Assembly: GCF_012273515.2 (NCBI RefSeq) | Contig: NZ_CP050975.2 | Location: 7,130,001-7,194,000 of the forward strand | Origin: Streptomyces sp. RPA4-2 | GTDB lineage: Bacteria > Actinomycetota > Actinomycetes > Streptomycetales > Streptomycetaceae | Direction: 5' to 3' | DNA: 64,000 nucleotides | Shown here: positions 25,499 through 34,864 of the stretch, piece by piece | Layout: the number at the start of each line of letters is the position of its first letter | Position numbering within the stretch: the first letter of the stretch is position 1 | Translations under genes and position numbers: made by a program | The notes under the pieces: model-generated | Told to the model about the DNA's origin: nothing | What the model saw: the letters and a program-made list of their open reading frames with translations, nothing else | The model's database searches: none

Positions 25499-26170
25499 TC
25501 AGCTCTTGCGGCCGTTCTCCAGCGTGGCCACCACTTCCTTGGCGGCCTTGATGGCGCCCTTGTTGATCTCGTCGGTGCCGGGCGCCTTCTTCGTCTCGAA
25601 GTCGCTTCCGTTGTAGGTGACGGCCACCAGCGCGTTGGACACGCGGGCGATCACCACACCCTCGCGGGTCTGCTGCTTGTCCTCGGTGGTGAGGTTCACG
25701 ACGGAGTAGCCCCCGTCGCCGAGGCCGGGCACCGCGCCCCCGCCGCTCTTCTTCGTCACGCGCTCCTGGTACGACTTCTGGGCCGCCGCGTCCGAGCTCA
25801 TGATCTCGTAGGACACGTCGAGCCAGCGGTAGTCGAACCCCTTGAGCGCGTTCCAGGAGCAGGTGCGCCGTACGGACTTGTCGGTCGAGGCGATCTCCTG
25901 GCCGGCCGTCTTGGTGCCGGGGACCAGGGACGTGATCGTCTTCGTCGTGACGCTGGTGCACGGCGCGGGCGCGGCCGTGTACGTCTTCACGGCCGCCGTC
26001 GTCGAGGGCTGGGTGGGACTCTGCGAGTCCTGGGCCGAATTGTGCTCGGGTCCGGTCGGAGTCGCGGGCGCCGGAGACGAACCGGACGACATGACCCAGC
26101 CCGTGCAGGCGAGCACGGCGACCGGCAGCAGGCGCGCGGTGAGGGCGAGCGGCAGAGGAAGTGAACGCAC
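25499..26170 (-). CDS. Secreted or lipid-anchored protein, DUF3558-like
   Basis: A 223-residue exported protein. With GTG at 26170 the N-terminus is a signal sequence ending in VAVLAC, a possible though imperfect lipobox. A Thr/Ser/Pro-rich linker (to about residue 65) precedes a domain with a C-x(n)-TCSW pair, typical of actinobacterial DUF3558 lipoproteins. Function is unknown. It is convergent with the permease gene, 25 bases apart. Confidence 0.65.
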   Translation of the reverse strand: MRSLPLPLALTARLLPVAVLACTGWVMSSGSSPAPATPTGPEHNSAQDSQSPTQPSTTAAVKTYTAAPAPCTSVTTKTITSLVPGTKTAGQEIASTDKSVRRTCSWNALKGFDYRWLDVSYEIMSSDAAAQKSYQERVTKKSGGGAVPGLGDGGYSVVNLTTEDKQQTREGVVIARVSNALVAVTYNGSDFETKKAPGTDEINKGAIKAAKEVVATLENGRKS

Positions 26171-26291
26171 GACGCACTTCTCGTGGGGGACGGTGCGGAG
26201 GAGTCCGCACTGCGGACGGGACGACAGTGTCACATGACTCTCTGTGGGGCGGAAGGGCGAACTCGCTCCGTGCCTGTGCGGTGACTGTGGT

Positions 26292-27125
26292 TCACGGCCG
26301 GACGCCAGGGCTCCACTCCGCCGTCACCAGCCACACCGCCGCCCGCAGCCGCACGCCACGATCCGTCGTATAAGGGCGCAAAGTGTCCTCCAGGGCTTCG
26401 CGGGTGACCGGGTCGACGACCCGTCCGGGCGTACGCGAGAGGATGAAGCCGACGGCGTCGGCCGCGTCCCGCCCCCACACCGCCTCCGTGCCGACCGACG
26501 TCACACTCACCTTCTCCCAGCCCGCCAGCACCTCACGGATCCGAGCCGGGTCGGACAGCGAGGCCATCGCGGTCTGCGCCGCCACGGTGTGGGCGTCCGG
26601 CGCGTCGAGGAGCTTCGCGAAGAGACTCAGGGCGCGCGACTCCTCCAGATGCGGGCCGGCGGGCTGCGGACAGACGAACGCGAGACGCCCTCCCGGCCGC
26701 AGCGCCCGTCCCAGGTTCCGGAACGCGGCCGCGTGGTCGGCGAAGAACATCACCCCGCCCCGGCTGATCACCACGTCGTATCCGGCGGCCGGGAAGCGGT
26801 GGGTCTGGGCGTCACCGAGTTCGTACGCGACGTTCGTGACCCCCGCCGCGGCGGTGGCCGCCCGCGCCCGGTCCAGCAGGGGCGCCGAGATGTCGACACC
26901 GACCGCGTGTCCGTGCGCGGCCAGCCGGCCCGCGGTCCTGGTCGTCGCGCCGGCCCCACAGCCGACGTCCAGGACACGGTCGCCCGCGGCGATCGCGGCA
27001 CCCGCGAAGAGCGCGTCGTCGAGACCCGACACGAGGGCGTCGTAGCGGGCGTGGTGGGTGGCCCAGTGGCCGCCGAGAGGACCGTTCCACACCTGCGCCT
27101 GAACGGAGTTGGCGATCCGCGTCAT
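26292..27125 (-). CDS. Class I SAM-dependent methyltransferase
   Basis: A 277-residue Rossmann-fold methyltransferase. Motif I is VLDVGCGAGATT, acidic loop is GVDIS, motif II is YDVVISRGGVMFF and motif III is LRPGGRLAFVCP. The N-terminus (ANSVQAQVWNGPLGGHWATHHARYDAL) matches a subgroup acting on small molecules. Its ATG overlaps the stop of the upstream carboxymuconolactone-decarboxylase-like gene by four bases, so the two are one operon. Substrate unknown. Confidence 0.85.
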   Translation of the reverse strand: MTRIANSVQAQVWNGPLGGHWATHHARYDALVSGLDDALFAGAAIAAGDRVLDVGCGAGATTRTAGRLAAHGHAVGVDISAPLLDRARAATAAAGVTNVAYELGDAQTHRFPAAGYDVVISRGGVMFFADHAAAFRNLGRALRPGGRLAFVCPQPAGPHLEESRALSLFAKLLDAPDAHTVAAQTAMASLSDPARIREVLAGWEKVSVTSVGTEAVWGRDAADAVGFILSRTPGRVVDPVTREALEDTLRPYTTDRGVRLRAAVWLVTAEWSPGVRP

Positions 27126-28147
27126 GAGGCCTCCTTCGCCGTGCGCACGGGCAGCGCGCTCTCGATCCGGTCGACGGCGGCGAACGCGCCGTACGCGACG
27201 AGGCGCACCAGAGCGGCGTCGGTACGGTCGGGGGTGCGCCAGGCCGCCACGTCCTCCTCCGTGATCCGGTAGGGGGCGAGCGCCGCCAGGAGTGCCAGGC
27301 GGGCCCCGGGGCGGTCACGGCCCGGAAGCCCGTCCCACGCGAGCGGCGGATGCGCGCCGTCCCAGGCGCCGAGCGTCTCCCGTACGAGGATCCGGTCGTC
27401 GGCGTCGAGAAGTCGCTCGCCCTCGCCGGCGGCGGCACGCAGTGCGGCGTAGGCGGGCCCGACCGTGGTCGCGCGCGCCCAGTCAGGCCCGGGACCCGCG
27501 TGGTCGAGGAGGGCCAGACCGGCACCGTCGAGGAGGGTCAGACCGGCACCGGGAGCGGGGTGACGGCGCACCGTCCTGGACAGGGACCGCCCGCCCAGGC
27601 TCCGTACGGCCCGGAACCGCTGGACGTTGCCCGGCAGCAACCGCTCGGTCAGCAGCGCCGACACCACACGGTTGATGAAGTGGAAGGCGAGGGCGGTGCC
27701 GATGTACGCGGGTGCGTGCGCGGCGGGGAAGGGGTACGGGGTCAGCTCCGGAGCCCCGGGGATCCGGGTCGCCCTGCCCCACGCCAGCACCCGCGCCTGG
27801 TCCTCGTCGGCGGGCTGCTCACCACGGGCCACCCTCTCCGCGAGCGCGTGGTCGCCGGTCGCGTGCAGCAGCATTTTGTGCGCGTCCACGCAGAACGGAC
27901 ACCTGTTGGCCTCGGACACTCCGAGCGCCGCGAGTTCCTTCCCGGTCCTGCCGCCGTCGCCCGCGATCAGCGACTCACGCATCAACGCCCAGGCGGAGGC
28001 CATGATTTCGGGCACGGAGGACAGCACGACGAAGGTGGGCGCCCGCGTGATGCCGAAGTCCCTGGCGAGCTGGGTGTAGACGGCGCGCACGGGTCCGGCG
28101 GCGGACGCGGGCTCCGGTGGAGTGGTGTGGCGGAAGGGACTGGGCAC
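27122..28147 (-). CDS. AhpD/carboxymuconolactone-decarboxylase-like protein
   Basis: A 341-residue all-helical protein with the AhpD-type redox motif CPFCVDAHKMLLHATG (about residue 85-100). The CxxC followed by His is typical of alkylhydroperoxidase-like domains. The length is about double a single domain, and the C-terminal half (about 190-341) has no motif I recognise. GTG 28147 is chosen because GGAGG lies at 5-bp spacing upstream; the open frame extends further but without a better start. It is the first gene of an operon with the methyltransferase and divergent from a two-component system. Confidence 0.75.
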   Translation of the reverse strand: MPSPFRHTTPPEPASAAGPVRAVYTQLARDFGITRAPTFVVLSSVPEIMASAWALMRESLIAGDGGRTGKELAALGVSEANRCPFCVDAHKMLLHATGDHALAERVARGEQPADEDQARVLAWGRATRIPGAPELTPYPFPAAHAPAYIGTALAFHFINRVVSALLTERLLPGNVQRFRAVRSLGGRSLSRTVRRHPAPGAGLTLLDGAGLALLDHAGPGPDWARATTVGPAYAALRAAAGEGERLLDADDRILVRETLGAWDGAHPPLAWDGLPGRDRPGARLALLAALAPYRITEEDVAAWRTPDRTDAALVRLVAYGAFAAVDRIESALPVRTAKEAS

Positions 28148-28276
28148 GGGGTTCCTCCTGGCGGGTGATGCGGCGCCGACGGCCACCGACACGGCAACAC
28201 TGGTCCACAGGGGGGTGCGCGGGCGTCGTACGGCCGAAGGCACTCCGGGCTACCCCACCCGGTCCGGGCGCGGCCC

Positions 28277-28300
28277 GGCCTACTCCGCCGGGAGTAGGCC
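28277..28300. promoter_or_regulatory. Perfect inverted repeat in the promoter gap of the NarL-type two-component system
   Basis: GGCCTACTCC (28277-28286) and GGAGTAGGCC (28291-28300) are exact complements with a 4-nt spacer. The site is 56 bases before the kinase ATG and 130 bases before the divergent gene. It is a good candidate for the response regulator's own binding site. Confidence 0.55.
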
Positions 28301-28356
28301 GCGCCCCCTCCACAGGTCTGACGCGACCGGCCGAACAGCCGTCTATCGTGCGGGAC

Positions 28357-29469
28357 ATGACGCTGGACCGGGCCGCCCGCCGACAGCTCGCCGACACCGC
28401 CCTCGCGATCGTCGTCGGCGCCCTCGTCATGACCGCGGCCGCCTTCGACGACGGCACCGCCCCCGCCGACTACGTCCTGATGGCCCTCGCCTCCCTGGCC
28501 CTCGCGGCCTACCGCCGCGCACCGCGCGAGGTCCTCGCCGTCAGTACGGTCACCACGACGGCGTACGTTCTGCACGCACACCCCGGGCCCCTCGCCGCCC
28601 TGCCCGTCCTGGGCGCCGTCCACACGGCCGCGCGCGCCGGCCACCGGGGCGTGGCCGCCCTCGCGAGTGCCGCGTTCCTGGCCGGTTTCGTCGCGACGGG
28701 CCCCACCCGGCAGGAGATCGTCGAGCGAACCCTGCTGCTGGCGGGCTGGTTCCTGTGCGCCCTGGTGACGGGCCTCGCCGACCGCAACTGGCAGGCGTAT
28801 CTGCGACAGACCGAACAGCGCGCGCTGGAGGCGGAACGCACCCGGGAAGAAGCCGCCCTGCGCCGGGCCGGCGAGGAACGGCTGCGGATCGCCCGCGAGT
28901 TGCACGACTCGCTCACCCACAGCATCTCGATCGTCAAGCTCCAGGCCGGTGTCGCCGTCCACCTCGCCCGCAAACGCGGCGAGGAGGTACCGCCCGCGCT
29001 CCTCGCCATCCAGGCGGCGGGCGGCGAGGCGATGCGCGAACTGCGCGCCACGCTCGAGGTGTTGCGCACCGACGAGCCGACCGGCACCCCCGCGCTGCTC
29101 GTGGAGCGGGCCCGCGCCGCCGGGCTCGCCGTCGAGCTGTCGGTCAGCGGCGACGAGCGGCCGCTGACGGCGACGGTGGACCGCGCCGCCTACCGCATCG
29201 TCCAGGAGGCGCTGACCAACGCCGCCCGCCACGCGGGCCCGGCCGAGGTGACCGTCCGGCTCGACTACTCGGCGGCCGAGCTGGCGATCTCCGTGGACGA
29301 CGACGGCGGCGCCGACCCGTCCCGCCCGCCCACGCCCGGCATCGGCCTCACCGGGATGCGGGAACGCGTCACGGCTCTCGGCGGCACCCTGCGTGCCGCC
29401 CCGCGCGTCGGGGGTGGCTTCTCCGTCCATGCCCAACTGCCCCTGGGAGTACCGGAGGACGTGTCGTGA
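28357..29469 (+). CDS. Sensor histidine kinase, NarL/DesK type (HisKA_3)
   Basis: A 370-residue membrane kinase. Residues 1-140 form several hydrophobic helices. The dimerisation/phosphoacceptor region carries His183 in RIARELHDSLTHSISIV. The ATP-binding domain has VQEALTNAARHAG (N box) and GIGLTGMRERV (G box). GTG of the response regulator overlaps its stop, so the pair is co-translated. The signal sensed is unknown. Confidence 0.9.
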   Translation: MTLDRAARRQLADTALAIVVGALVMTAAAFDDGTAPADYVLMALASLALAAYRRAPREVLAVSTVTTTAYVLHAHPGPLAALPVLGAVHTAARAGHRGVAALASAAFLAGFVATGPTRQEIVERTLLLAGWFLCALVTGLADRNWQAYLRQTEQRALEAERTREEAALRRAGEERLRIARELHDSLTHSISIVKLQAGVAVHLARKRGEEVPPALLAIQAAGGEAMRELRATLEVLRTDEPTGTPALLVERARAAGLAVELSVSGDERPLTATVDRAAYRIVQEALTNAARHAGPAEVTVRLDYSAAELAISVDDDGGADPSRPPTPGIGLTGMRERVTALGGTLRAAPRVGGGFSVHAQLPLGVPEDVS

Positions 29470-30158
29470 TCAGGGTCGCGCTCGTCGACGACCAGGCACT
29501 GATGCGCGCCGGATTCCGTGCCCTGCTGGACGCCGAGGACGACATCGAGGTGGTGGGCGAGGCCGCCGACGGGCAGCAGGGGCTCGCGCTGGTGCGGGCC
29601 CAGCGGCCGGACGTCGCCCTCGTCGACGTACAGATGCCGGTGATGTCGGGCATCGAGGCGACCCGGCGGATCGCCGCGGACCCGTGGCTGTCCGCCGTGC
29701 GCGTCCTCATCCTCACCAACTACGGTCTGGACGAGTACGTCTTCGAGGCGCTGCGGGCCGGGGCGAGCGGTTTCCTGCTCAAGGACACCGAGCCCGCCGA
29801 CCTTCTCCAGGCCATCGAGGTCGTCGCGCGCGGAGAGGCGCTGCTGTCCCCGTCCGTGACCCGCACGCTGATCGGCGAGTTCGTGGCCCGGCCCCCGGAC
29901 CGGGCCACCGCGCCGGGCCTGGAGTGCCTCACCCGCCGCGAACGCGAGGTCACCGCGCTCGCCGCGCGCGGCCTCACCAACGAGGAGATCGCCGCGCACA
30001 TGGTCATCAGCCCGTTCACGGCCAAGACGCACATCAGCCGCGCCATGACCAAACTGGGCGCCCGCGACCGGGCCCAACTGGTCGTGTTCGCCTACGAGTC
30101 GGGACTGGTGACGGCCAGAGGCGGCACTCAGTGGCGGCGTGCGAAGATCGGCGAATGA
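29466..30158 (+). CDS. NarL/FixJ-family response regulator
   Basis: A 230-residue regulator. The receiver domain spans residues 1-120 with acidic pocket D8/D9, phospho-acceptor Asp54 (ALVDVQMP) and Lys in FLLKDTEP. The C-terminal LuxR HTH (LTRREREVTALAARGLTNEEIAAHM) spans about 150-215. It starts at GTG 29466 overlapping the kinase stop and ends overlapping the lipoprotein start. It probably acts at the palindrome at 28277. Confidence 0.9.
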   Translation: MIRVALVDDQALMRAGFRALLDAEDDIEVVGEAADGQQGLALVRAQRPDVALVDVQMPVMSGIEATRRIAADPWLSAVRVLILTNYGLDEYVFEALRAGASGFLLKDTEPADLLQAIEVVARGEALLSPSVTRTLIGEFVARPPDRATAPGLECLTRREREVTALAARGLTNEEIAAHMVISPFTAKTHISRAMTKLGARDRAQLVVFAYESGLVTARGGTQWRRAKIGE

Positions 30159-30733
30159 CCGTGCCGTGCCCGAGACCGTCGTGTCCGAGACCCCTCCGCA
30201 GCGCCGTCCTCGCCGGCGCGCTGGCGCTCGCCGTGAGCGGTTGCGGCTTCTTCACCGAGCCGGACCACCGGCCCGCGCCCGGCCCCTCGCCCGCCGTCGC
30301 GGTCCCGCCGGCCGGCGACTGCCCGCCGTCCGGTGTCCGCGTCGACGCCGGCCGTGTCGACGGGGCCATGGGACTGCGGGCGATGAGCCTCACCCTCACC
30401 AACTGTTCCGGGCGGCCGTACCGGATGAACGGCTACCCCTCCGTCCGCGTCCTCGACGAGAAGGGCGCCCCGCTCACCGGCGTGCGAACCGTCCAGGGCA
30501 CCGACAAGGTCCCCATGGCCCCCGAGGACCCGGGGGCCGAGCCGTTCACCCTGACCCCGGGCGGGAGCGCGCGGGCGGCCCTGTACTGGCGGATGGCGGC
30601 CGAGAACGGCACGTACCTCCGGGTCGTCCCGCAGAAGGGACGCGCCGCCGTGGACGTGCGGCCACCGGAGACACTCGACATCGGACCCGAGAACACGCTC
30701 GGCACGACGGCGTGGGCCCCCTCGCCGTCCTGA
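30155..30733 (+). CDS. DUF4232-type lipoprotein
   Basis: A 192-residue exported protein. The signal sequence ends in a lipobox (LAVSGCGFF), giving a lipid-anchored protein. The mature part has the DUF4232 pattern LTLTNCSGRPYRMNGYPSV...LDEKGAP and FTLTPGGSARAALYW. Its ATG overlaps the response-regulator stop by four bases, so it belongs to the two-component operon and may be its surface accessory. Function unknown. Confidence 0.82.
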   Translation: MTVPCPRPSCPRPLRSAVLAGALALAVSGCGFFTEPDHRPAPGPSPAVAVPPAGDCPPSGVRVDAGRVDGAMGLRAMSLTLTNCSGRPYRMNGYPSVRVLDEKGAPLTGVRTVQGTDKVPMAPEDPGAEPFTLTPGGSARAALYWRMAAENGTYLRVVPQKGRAAVDVRPPETLDIGPENTLGTTAWAPSPS

Positions 30734-30792
30734 CGGCCGGCCTTCCTGACCGCCGCCCGTCCTGACGGCACCCGGGCGCGGTGGCTTGTCGG

Positions 30793-30828
30793 CTGCCCCG
30801 CGTCCCGCCACATGATCCGAACGGCAGG
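30793..30828. repeat. Dispersed 35-bp repeat, copy 1
   Basis: CTGCCCCGCGTCCCGCCACA followed by TGATCCGAACGGCAGG recurs at 59725-59759 with one deletion and two substitutions. It lies in the gap between two convergent genes. Origin unknown; the second copy abuts a MITE. Confidence 0.6.
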
Positions 30829-30830
30829 CC

Positions 30831-31895
30831 TTACGGGACCCGCGCCGTCCACTCGGCCGACCCGAACTTCGAGCGTGCCAACTCCTCGGCGCGGGCCAGC
30901 TCCGCGGGTGTCACCCCGCCGTCCGTGAGCCCGTAGCGGCCGCGGAAGGAGTCGATCATCCGCCCGATGACCTCCTCGCGCGCGAGCCCGGTCTGCCGGC
31001 GCAGCGGATCGACCCGCTTCTTCGCGCTCCTGATGCCCTTGTCGGAGAGCTTCTCCCGGCCGATGCGCAGCACTTCGAGCATCTTGTCGGCGTCGATGTC
31101 GTACGACATGGTCACGTGGTGGAGCACGGCACCGGCACCGCCGCCCGGACCCACCACCCGCTTCTGGGCGGCTCCCGCGATCTTCCCCTGCTCCGTCGCG
31201 ATGTCGTTCAGGGGCTGGTACCAGGCCCTGATCCCCATGTCCGCGAGCGCACCGAGCACCCAGTCGTCGAGATAGGCGTAGCTGTCCTGGAACGACAGGC
31301 CCTGGACGAGCGCCTCCGGGACCGAGAGCGAATAGGTGATGGTGTTGCCCGGTTCCACGAACATCGCGCCGCCGCCGGAGATCCGGCGCACCACCTCGAT
31401 GCCGTGCCGTGCGGCGCCCTCGGCGTCGACCTCGTTGCGCAGCGACTGGAAACTGCCGATGATCACGGACGGGGCTCCCCACTCCCACACGCGCAGCGTC
31501 GGCGGGCGACGGCCGGCGGCGACCTCCGCGGTCAGCACCTCGTCCAGCGCCATGTGCAGCGCGGGGGACTGCGGCCCCTCGTGGATCAGCTGCCAGTCGT
31601 AGTCCGTCCAGTCGGTGGCGTGCGCGAGCGCCCTGCGCACCGCGATCCCGATGCCCTCCGAGGTCAGGCCGTACATGACCGTGCCCGCCGGCAGCGCGGC
31701 GTCGACACGGGCCGCCAGGCCCGCCGCGTCCGTGTCGGCGGGGGCGCCCTCCAGCGCGTCGTTCACGGCGTCCAGCGCCTCGTCCGGTTCGAGGAAGAAA
31801 TCGCCCGCCACGCGCGCGTGGCGCAGCACCCCGTCCTCGACGTCCAGGTCCACCACGACGAGCTTGCCGCCGGGGATCTTGTACTCACCGTGCAC
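30831..31895 (-). CDS. lplA: Lipoate-protein ligase family protein with N-terminal accessory domain
   Basis: A 354-residue enzyme of the biotin/lipoate A/B ligase family. Residues 1-90 (MHGEYKIPGGKLVVVDLDVEDGVLRHARVAGDFF is the opening region) correspond to the small LplB/C-terminal accessory domain, here placed first. The ligase domain follows with RRISGGGAMFVEPGNTITYS and the catalytic Lys motif QGKIAGAAQKR. It should attach lipoate or octanoate to E2/GcvH proteins. GTG 31895 is chosen because GGAGG lies just upstream. Confidence 0.85.
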   Translation of the reverse strand: MHGEYKIPGGKLVVVDLDVEDGVLRHARVAGDFFLEPDEALDAVNDALEGAPADTDAAGLAARVDAALPAGTVMYGLTSEGIGIAVRRALAHATDWTDYDWQLIHEGPQSPALHMALDEVLTAEVAAGRRPPTLRVWEWGAPSVIIGSFQSLRNEVDAEGAARHGIEVVRRISGGGAMFVEPGNTITYSLSVPEALVQGLSFQDSYAYLDDWVLGALADMGIRAWYQPLNDIATEQGKIAGAAQKRVVGPGGGAGAVLHHVTMSYDIDADKMLEVLRIGREKLSDKGIRSAKKRVDPLRRQTGLAREEVIGRMIDSFRGRYGLTDGGVTPAELARAEELARSKFGSAEWTARVP

Positions 31896-32070
31896 CGCTC
31901 CGCCTCCGTTCGTTCCACCGGCACCAACGCCGACCTGCGGCGATTGATTCCGGTCGGGAAGCGCGCGGTCCGCGGCCCCTCCAGGGGACGGGGCGCCCTG
32001 CCCTCCGGGGGATCGCGAGTGCCATAGTCGGGCCCGAGGTTGATCGCTCCGCACAGCGAGGTGACACAGC

Positions 32071-33891
32071 ATGTTCACGACCCGACCGACCCTCCAGGGC
32101 ACCTTCGGCATGGTGTCCTCCACCCACTGGCTCGCCTCGCAGTCCGCCATGGCGGTCCTGGAGGACGGCGGCAACGCGTTCGACGCCGCCGTCGCCGCGG
32201 GCTTCGTCCTGCACGTCGTCGAGCCCCACCTCAACGGACCCGCGGGAGAGGTCCCGATCATCCTCGCCCCGGCGGGCGGCGCCGTACGGGTGCTGTGCGG
32301 GCAGGGCGGGGCGCCCGCCGGGGCGACGATCGCGCACTACAGGGGGCTCGGTCTGGATCTCGTACCCGGCACCGGCCCGCTCGCCGCGGCCGTCCCCGGC
32401 GCCTTCGACGCCTGGATGCTGCTCCTGCGCGACCACGGCACGAAGTCCCTCGCCGACGTCCTGAAGTACGCCATCGGATACGCCGAGGACGGGCACGCGC
32501 CCGTGGAGCGTGTCGGTGAGACCGTGGAGGCCGTCCGTGAGCTGTTCGAGACGGAGTGGACCTCGTCCGCGGAGGTGTACCTGCCGGGCGGGACGGCACC
32601 GCGACCCGGTGAGCTCTTCCGCAATCCCGCGCTCGCCGCCACCTGGAGGCGGCTGCTCGCCGAAGTGTCCGCAGCGGAGGGCCGGGAGGCCGAGATCGAG
32701 GCGGCGCGGGAGGTCTGGCGCACCGGATTCATCGCCGAGGCCCTGGTGCGCCAGGCCGGACGGCCCACCATGGACACCAGCGGTGAGCGCCACGCCGGTA
32801 CCCTGACGGCCACCGACCTCGCCTCCTGGTCCGCGACGTACGAGACACCGGCGACGTACGACTGGCGCGGCTGGACCCTGTGCAAGGCGGGCCCCTGGAG
32901 CCAGGGCCCGGTCCTCCTGCAGCAGCTCGCCCTGCTCCCGCCGGAACTGCCGCCGCACGGCTCCGCCGACTACGTCCACCTGCTCGTCGAGGGCTGCAAA
33001 CTGGCCATGGCCGACCGGGAGGCCTGGTACGGGGACGCGGCCGAGGTGCCGCTCGACGCGCTGCTGTCGGACGCGTACAACACGGCACGCCGCGCCCTCA
33101 TCGGCGACGAGGCCTCGTACGAGCTGCGCCCCGGCGCCCCCGGCGGACGCACCCCGAGGATGAGCCACCACGCCCGGCGGGTGGCCTCCGGGGAGGCCGG
33201 CTTCGACGCGCTGGCCGTACCCGGCGCGGGCGAACCCACCGTGGCACGGGCGCCCGCCGAACCCGAGGTGGCACCGGACGGCTCCACCCGCGGCGACACC
33301 TGCCACCTCGACGTCGTGGACCGCTGGGGCAACATGGTCGCGGCCACCCCCAGCGGGGGCTGGCTCCAGTCGAACCCGGTCGTCCCCGAACTGGGCTTCC
33401 CGCTCGGCACCCGGCTCCAGATGGCCTGGCTGGAGGAGGGACTGCCCAACTCCCTGACGCCCGGCCGTCGTCCGCGCACCACCCTGACGCCTTCGCTGGC
33501 GTTGCGCGACGGGGTGCCGGTCATGGCGTTCGGCACTCCGGGCGGCGACCAGCAGGACCAGTGGCAGACCCACTTCTTCCTGGCCGTCGCGCTGCGCGCC
33601 GAAGTACGCGGCGGGCTCGACCTCCAGGGCGCGATCGACGCGCCGAACTGGCACAACGACAGCTTCCCCGGGTCCTTCTACCCGCGCGGCATGCGCCCCG
33701 GCAGCCTCACCGTCGAGTCCCGCACCGACCCCGCCGTCGTCACGGAGCTGCGCCGCCGCGGCCACGACGTGCAGGTATCCGACGCATGGTCGGAAGGCCG
33801 GCTGTGCGCGGTCGCCCGGGACCCCCGCACCGGGGTGCTGTCCGCCGCGGCGAATCCGCGGGGGATGCAGGGGTACGCGGTCGGACGCTGA
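32071..33891 (+). CDS. Gamma-glutamyltransferase family protein (cytoplasmic type)
   Basis: A 606-residue Ntn-hydrolase homologue of GGT without a signal peptide. The GGNAFDAAVAAGFVL and HLNGPAGE blocks are present. The auto-cleavage nucleophile is Thr410 in RGDTCHLDVVDRWGNMVAATPS, and the small subunit has FGTPGGDQQDQWQ. This branch differs from secreted glutathione GGT (10991) and often acts on other gamma-glutamyl or acyl compounds; substrate unknown. It is divergent from the lipoate ligase. Confidence 0.87.
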   Translation: MFTTRPTLQGTFGMVSSTHWLASQSAMAVLEDGGNAFDAAVAAGFVLHVVEPHLNGPAGEVPIILAPAGGAVRVLCGQGGAPAGATIAHYRGLGLDLVPGTGPLAAAVPGAFDAWMLLLRDHGTKSLADVLKYAIGYAEDGHAPVERVGETVEAVRELFETEWTSSAEVYLPGGTAPRPGELFRNPALAATWRRLLAEVSAAEGREAEIEAAREVWRTGFIAEALVRQAGRPTMDTSGERHAGTLTATDLASWSATYETPATYDWRGWTLCKAGPWSQGPVLLQQLALLPPELPPHGSADYVHLLVEGCKLAMADREAWYGDAAEVPLDALLSDAYNTARRALIGDEASYELRPGAPGGRTPRMSHHARRVASGEAGFDALAVPGAGEPTVARAPAEPEVAPDGSTRGDTCHLDVVDRWGNMVAATPSGGWLQSNPVVPELGFPLGTRLQMAWLEEGLPNSLTPGRRPRTTLTPSLALRDGVPVMAFGTPGGDQQDQWQTHFFLAVALRAEVRGGLDLQGAIDAPNWHNDSFPGSFYPRGMRPGSLTVESRTDPAVVTELRRRGHDVQVSDAWSEGRLCAVARDPRTGVLSAAANPRGMQGYAVGR

Positions 33892-33900
33892 GCCGGGGGC

Positions 33901-33945
33901 CCGGGGCGCCGGTCCGAACCTCCCGGTCCCGGCCCGGCGCCCCGG
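33901..33945 (+). terminator. Hairpin terminator after the GGT-family gene
   Basis: Perfect 12-bp stem CCGGGGCGCCGG (33901-33912) with 33934-33945 and a 21-nt loop, 10 bases after the stop codon. Confidence 0.6.
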
Positions 33946-34018
33946 GAATTCACCCCGAATCCACCTGAAGTGCACCGGACGGGCAGGGATTGTCAGTGAC
34001 GCGTGCTGTCATGGAGCC

Positions 34019-34864
34019 ATGATCGGACATACCGAAACCATCGACGAGTTTCTCGCCCACCGCACAGCCGATGTCGAAGAAGCGGTCCGTCACGCGGCCG
34101 CCGCCGAGATCATGCCCCGCTTCAGGCAGCTCGCCGCGCACGAGATCGACCAGAAGAGCGGCCCGCACGACCTCGTCACGGACGCCGACCGCAAGGCCGA
34201 GGAGTACCTCACCGACACGCTCCCCAAGCTGCTGCCCGGCTCGGTCGTGGTCGGCGAGGAGGCGGTCCACGCCGACCCGGCGACGTACGACGCGATCCAG
34301 GGCGCGGCCCCGGTCTGGATCGTCGACCCGGTCGACGGCACCCGCCAGTTCGTCCGCGGCGAGTCCGGTTTCTGCACGCTCGTCGCCCTCACGCTGGGCG
34401 GCGTAGTCCACGCGTCCTGGACCTACGCACCGGCCCGCGGCCAGCTCGCCGTCGCCCTCCGCGGCCGGGGCGCCCACCTCGACGGACAGCCGCTGCGCTC
34501 CGGCTCACCCGCGCCCGGCCGCGACCTGGAGATAGCCACCTCGCACCCCGACTACACGACGGACGAGCAGAAGCGAGCCCTCCTCGGCCTGAACACCGAG
34601 GGCGTCCGGCCCCGCCCGTGCGGCTCGGCCGGCCTGGAGTACCTGGCCGTCGCCCGCGGCGAGCTGGACGCGACGGCCTTCTCCTGGGAGGCGGCCTGGG
34701 ACCACGCGGCGGGTCTGCTGCTGGTCGAGGAGGCGGGCGGTACCCATCTGACGCTGACGGGTGAGCCGTTCCGCGTCACCGGCGGCAACGCGCTGCCGTT
34801 CACGGCGGCCCGGGACGAGGCGACGGCCCGCCGGGTGCGGGGGCTGCTGGCCGCCGGAGCCTGA
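34019..34864 (+). CDS. Inositol monophosphatase-family phosphatase (possible histidinol-phosphatase HisN)
   Basis: A 281-residue Mg-dependent phosphatase. Metal motifs are visible: VVGEEAVH (Glu), WIVDPVDGTRQFVRG (Asp-x-Asp-Gly-Thr) and AAWDHAAGLLLVEEAGG (second Asp). Family members hydrolyse inositol-1-phosphate, histidinol phosphate or similar. The FVRG after DGT is more like actinobacterial HisN than inositol-specific enzymes, but no histidine genes are adjacent. Confidence 0.85.
   Translation: MIGHTETIDEFLAHRTADVEEAVRHAAAAEIMPRFRQLAAHEIDQKSGPHDLVTDADRKAEEYLTDTLPKLLPGSVVVGEEAVHADPATYDAIQGAAPVWIVDPVDGTRQFVRGESGFCTLVALTLGGVVHASWTYAPARGQLAVALRGRGAHLDGQPLRSGSPAPGRDLEIATSHPDYTTDEQKRALLGLNTEGVRPRPCGSAGLEYLAVARGELDATAFSWEAAWDHAAGLLLVEEAGGTHLTLTGEPFRVTGGNALPFTAARDEATARRVRGLLAAGA

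Noticed and set aside
27122..28147. Linking the carboxymuconolactone-decarboxylase-like protein to pcaL
   Set aside because: It carries the CxxC-type AhpD redox motif and pairs with a methyltransferase, not with aromatic catabolism genes.
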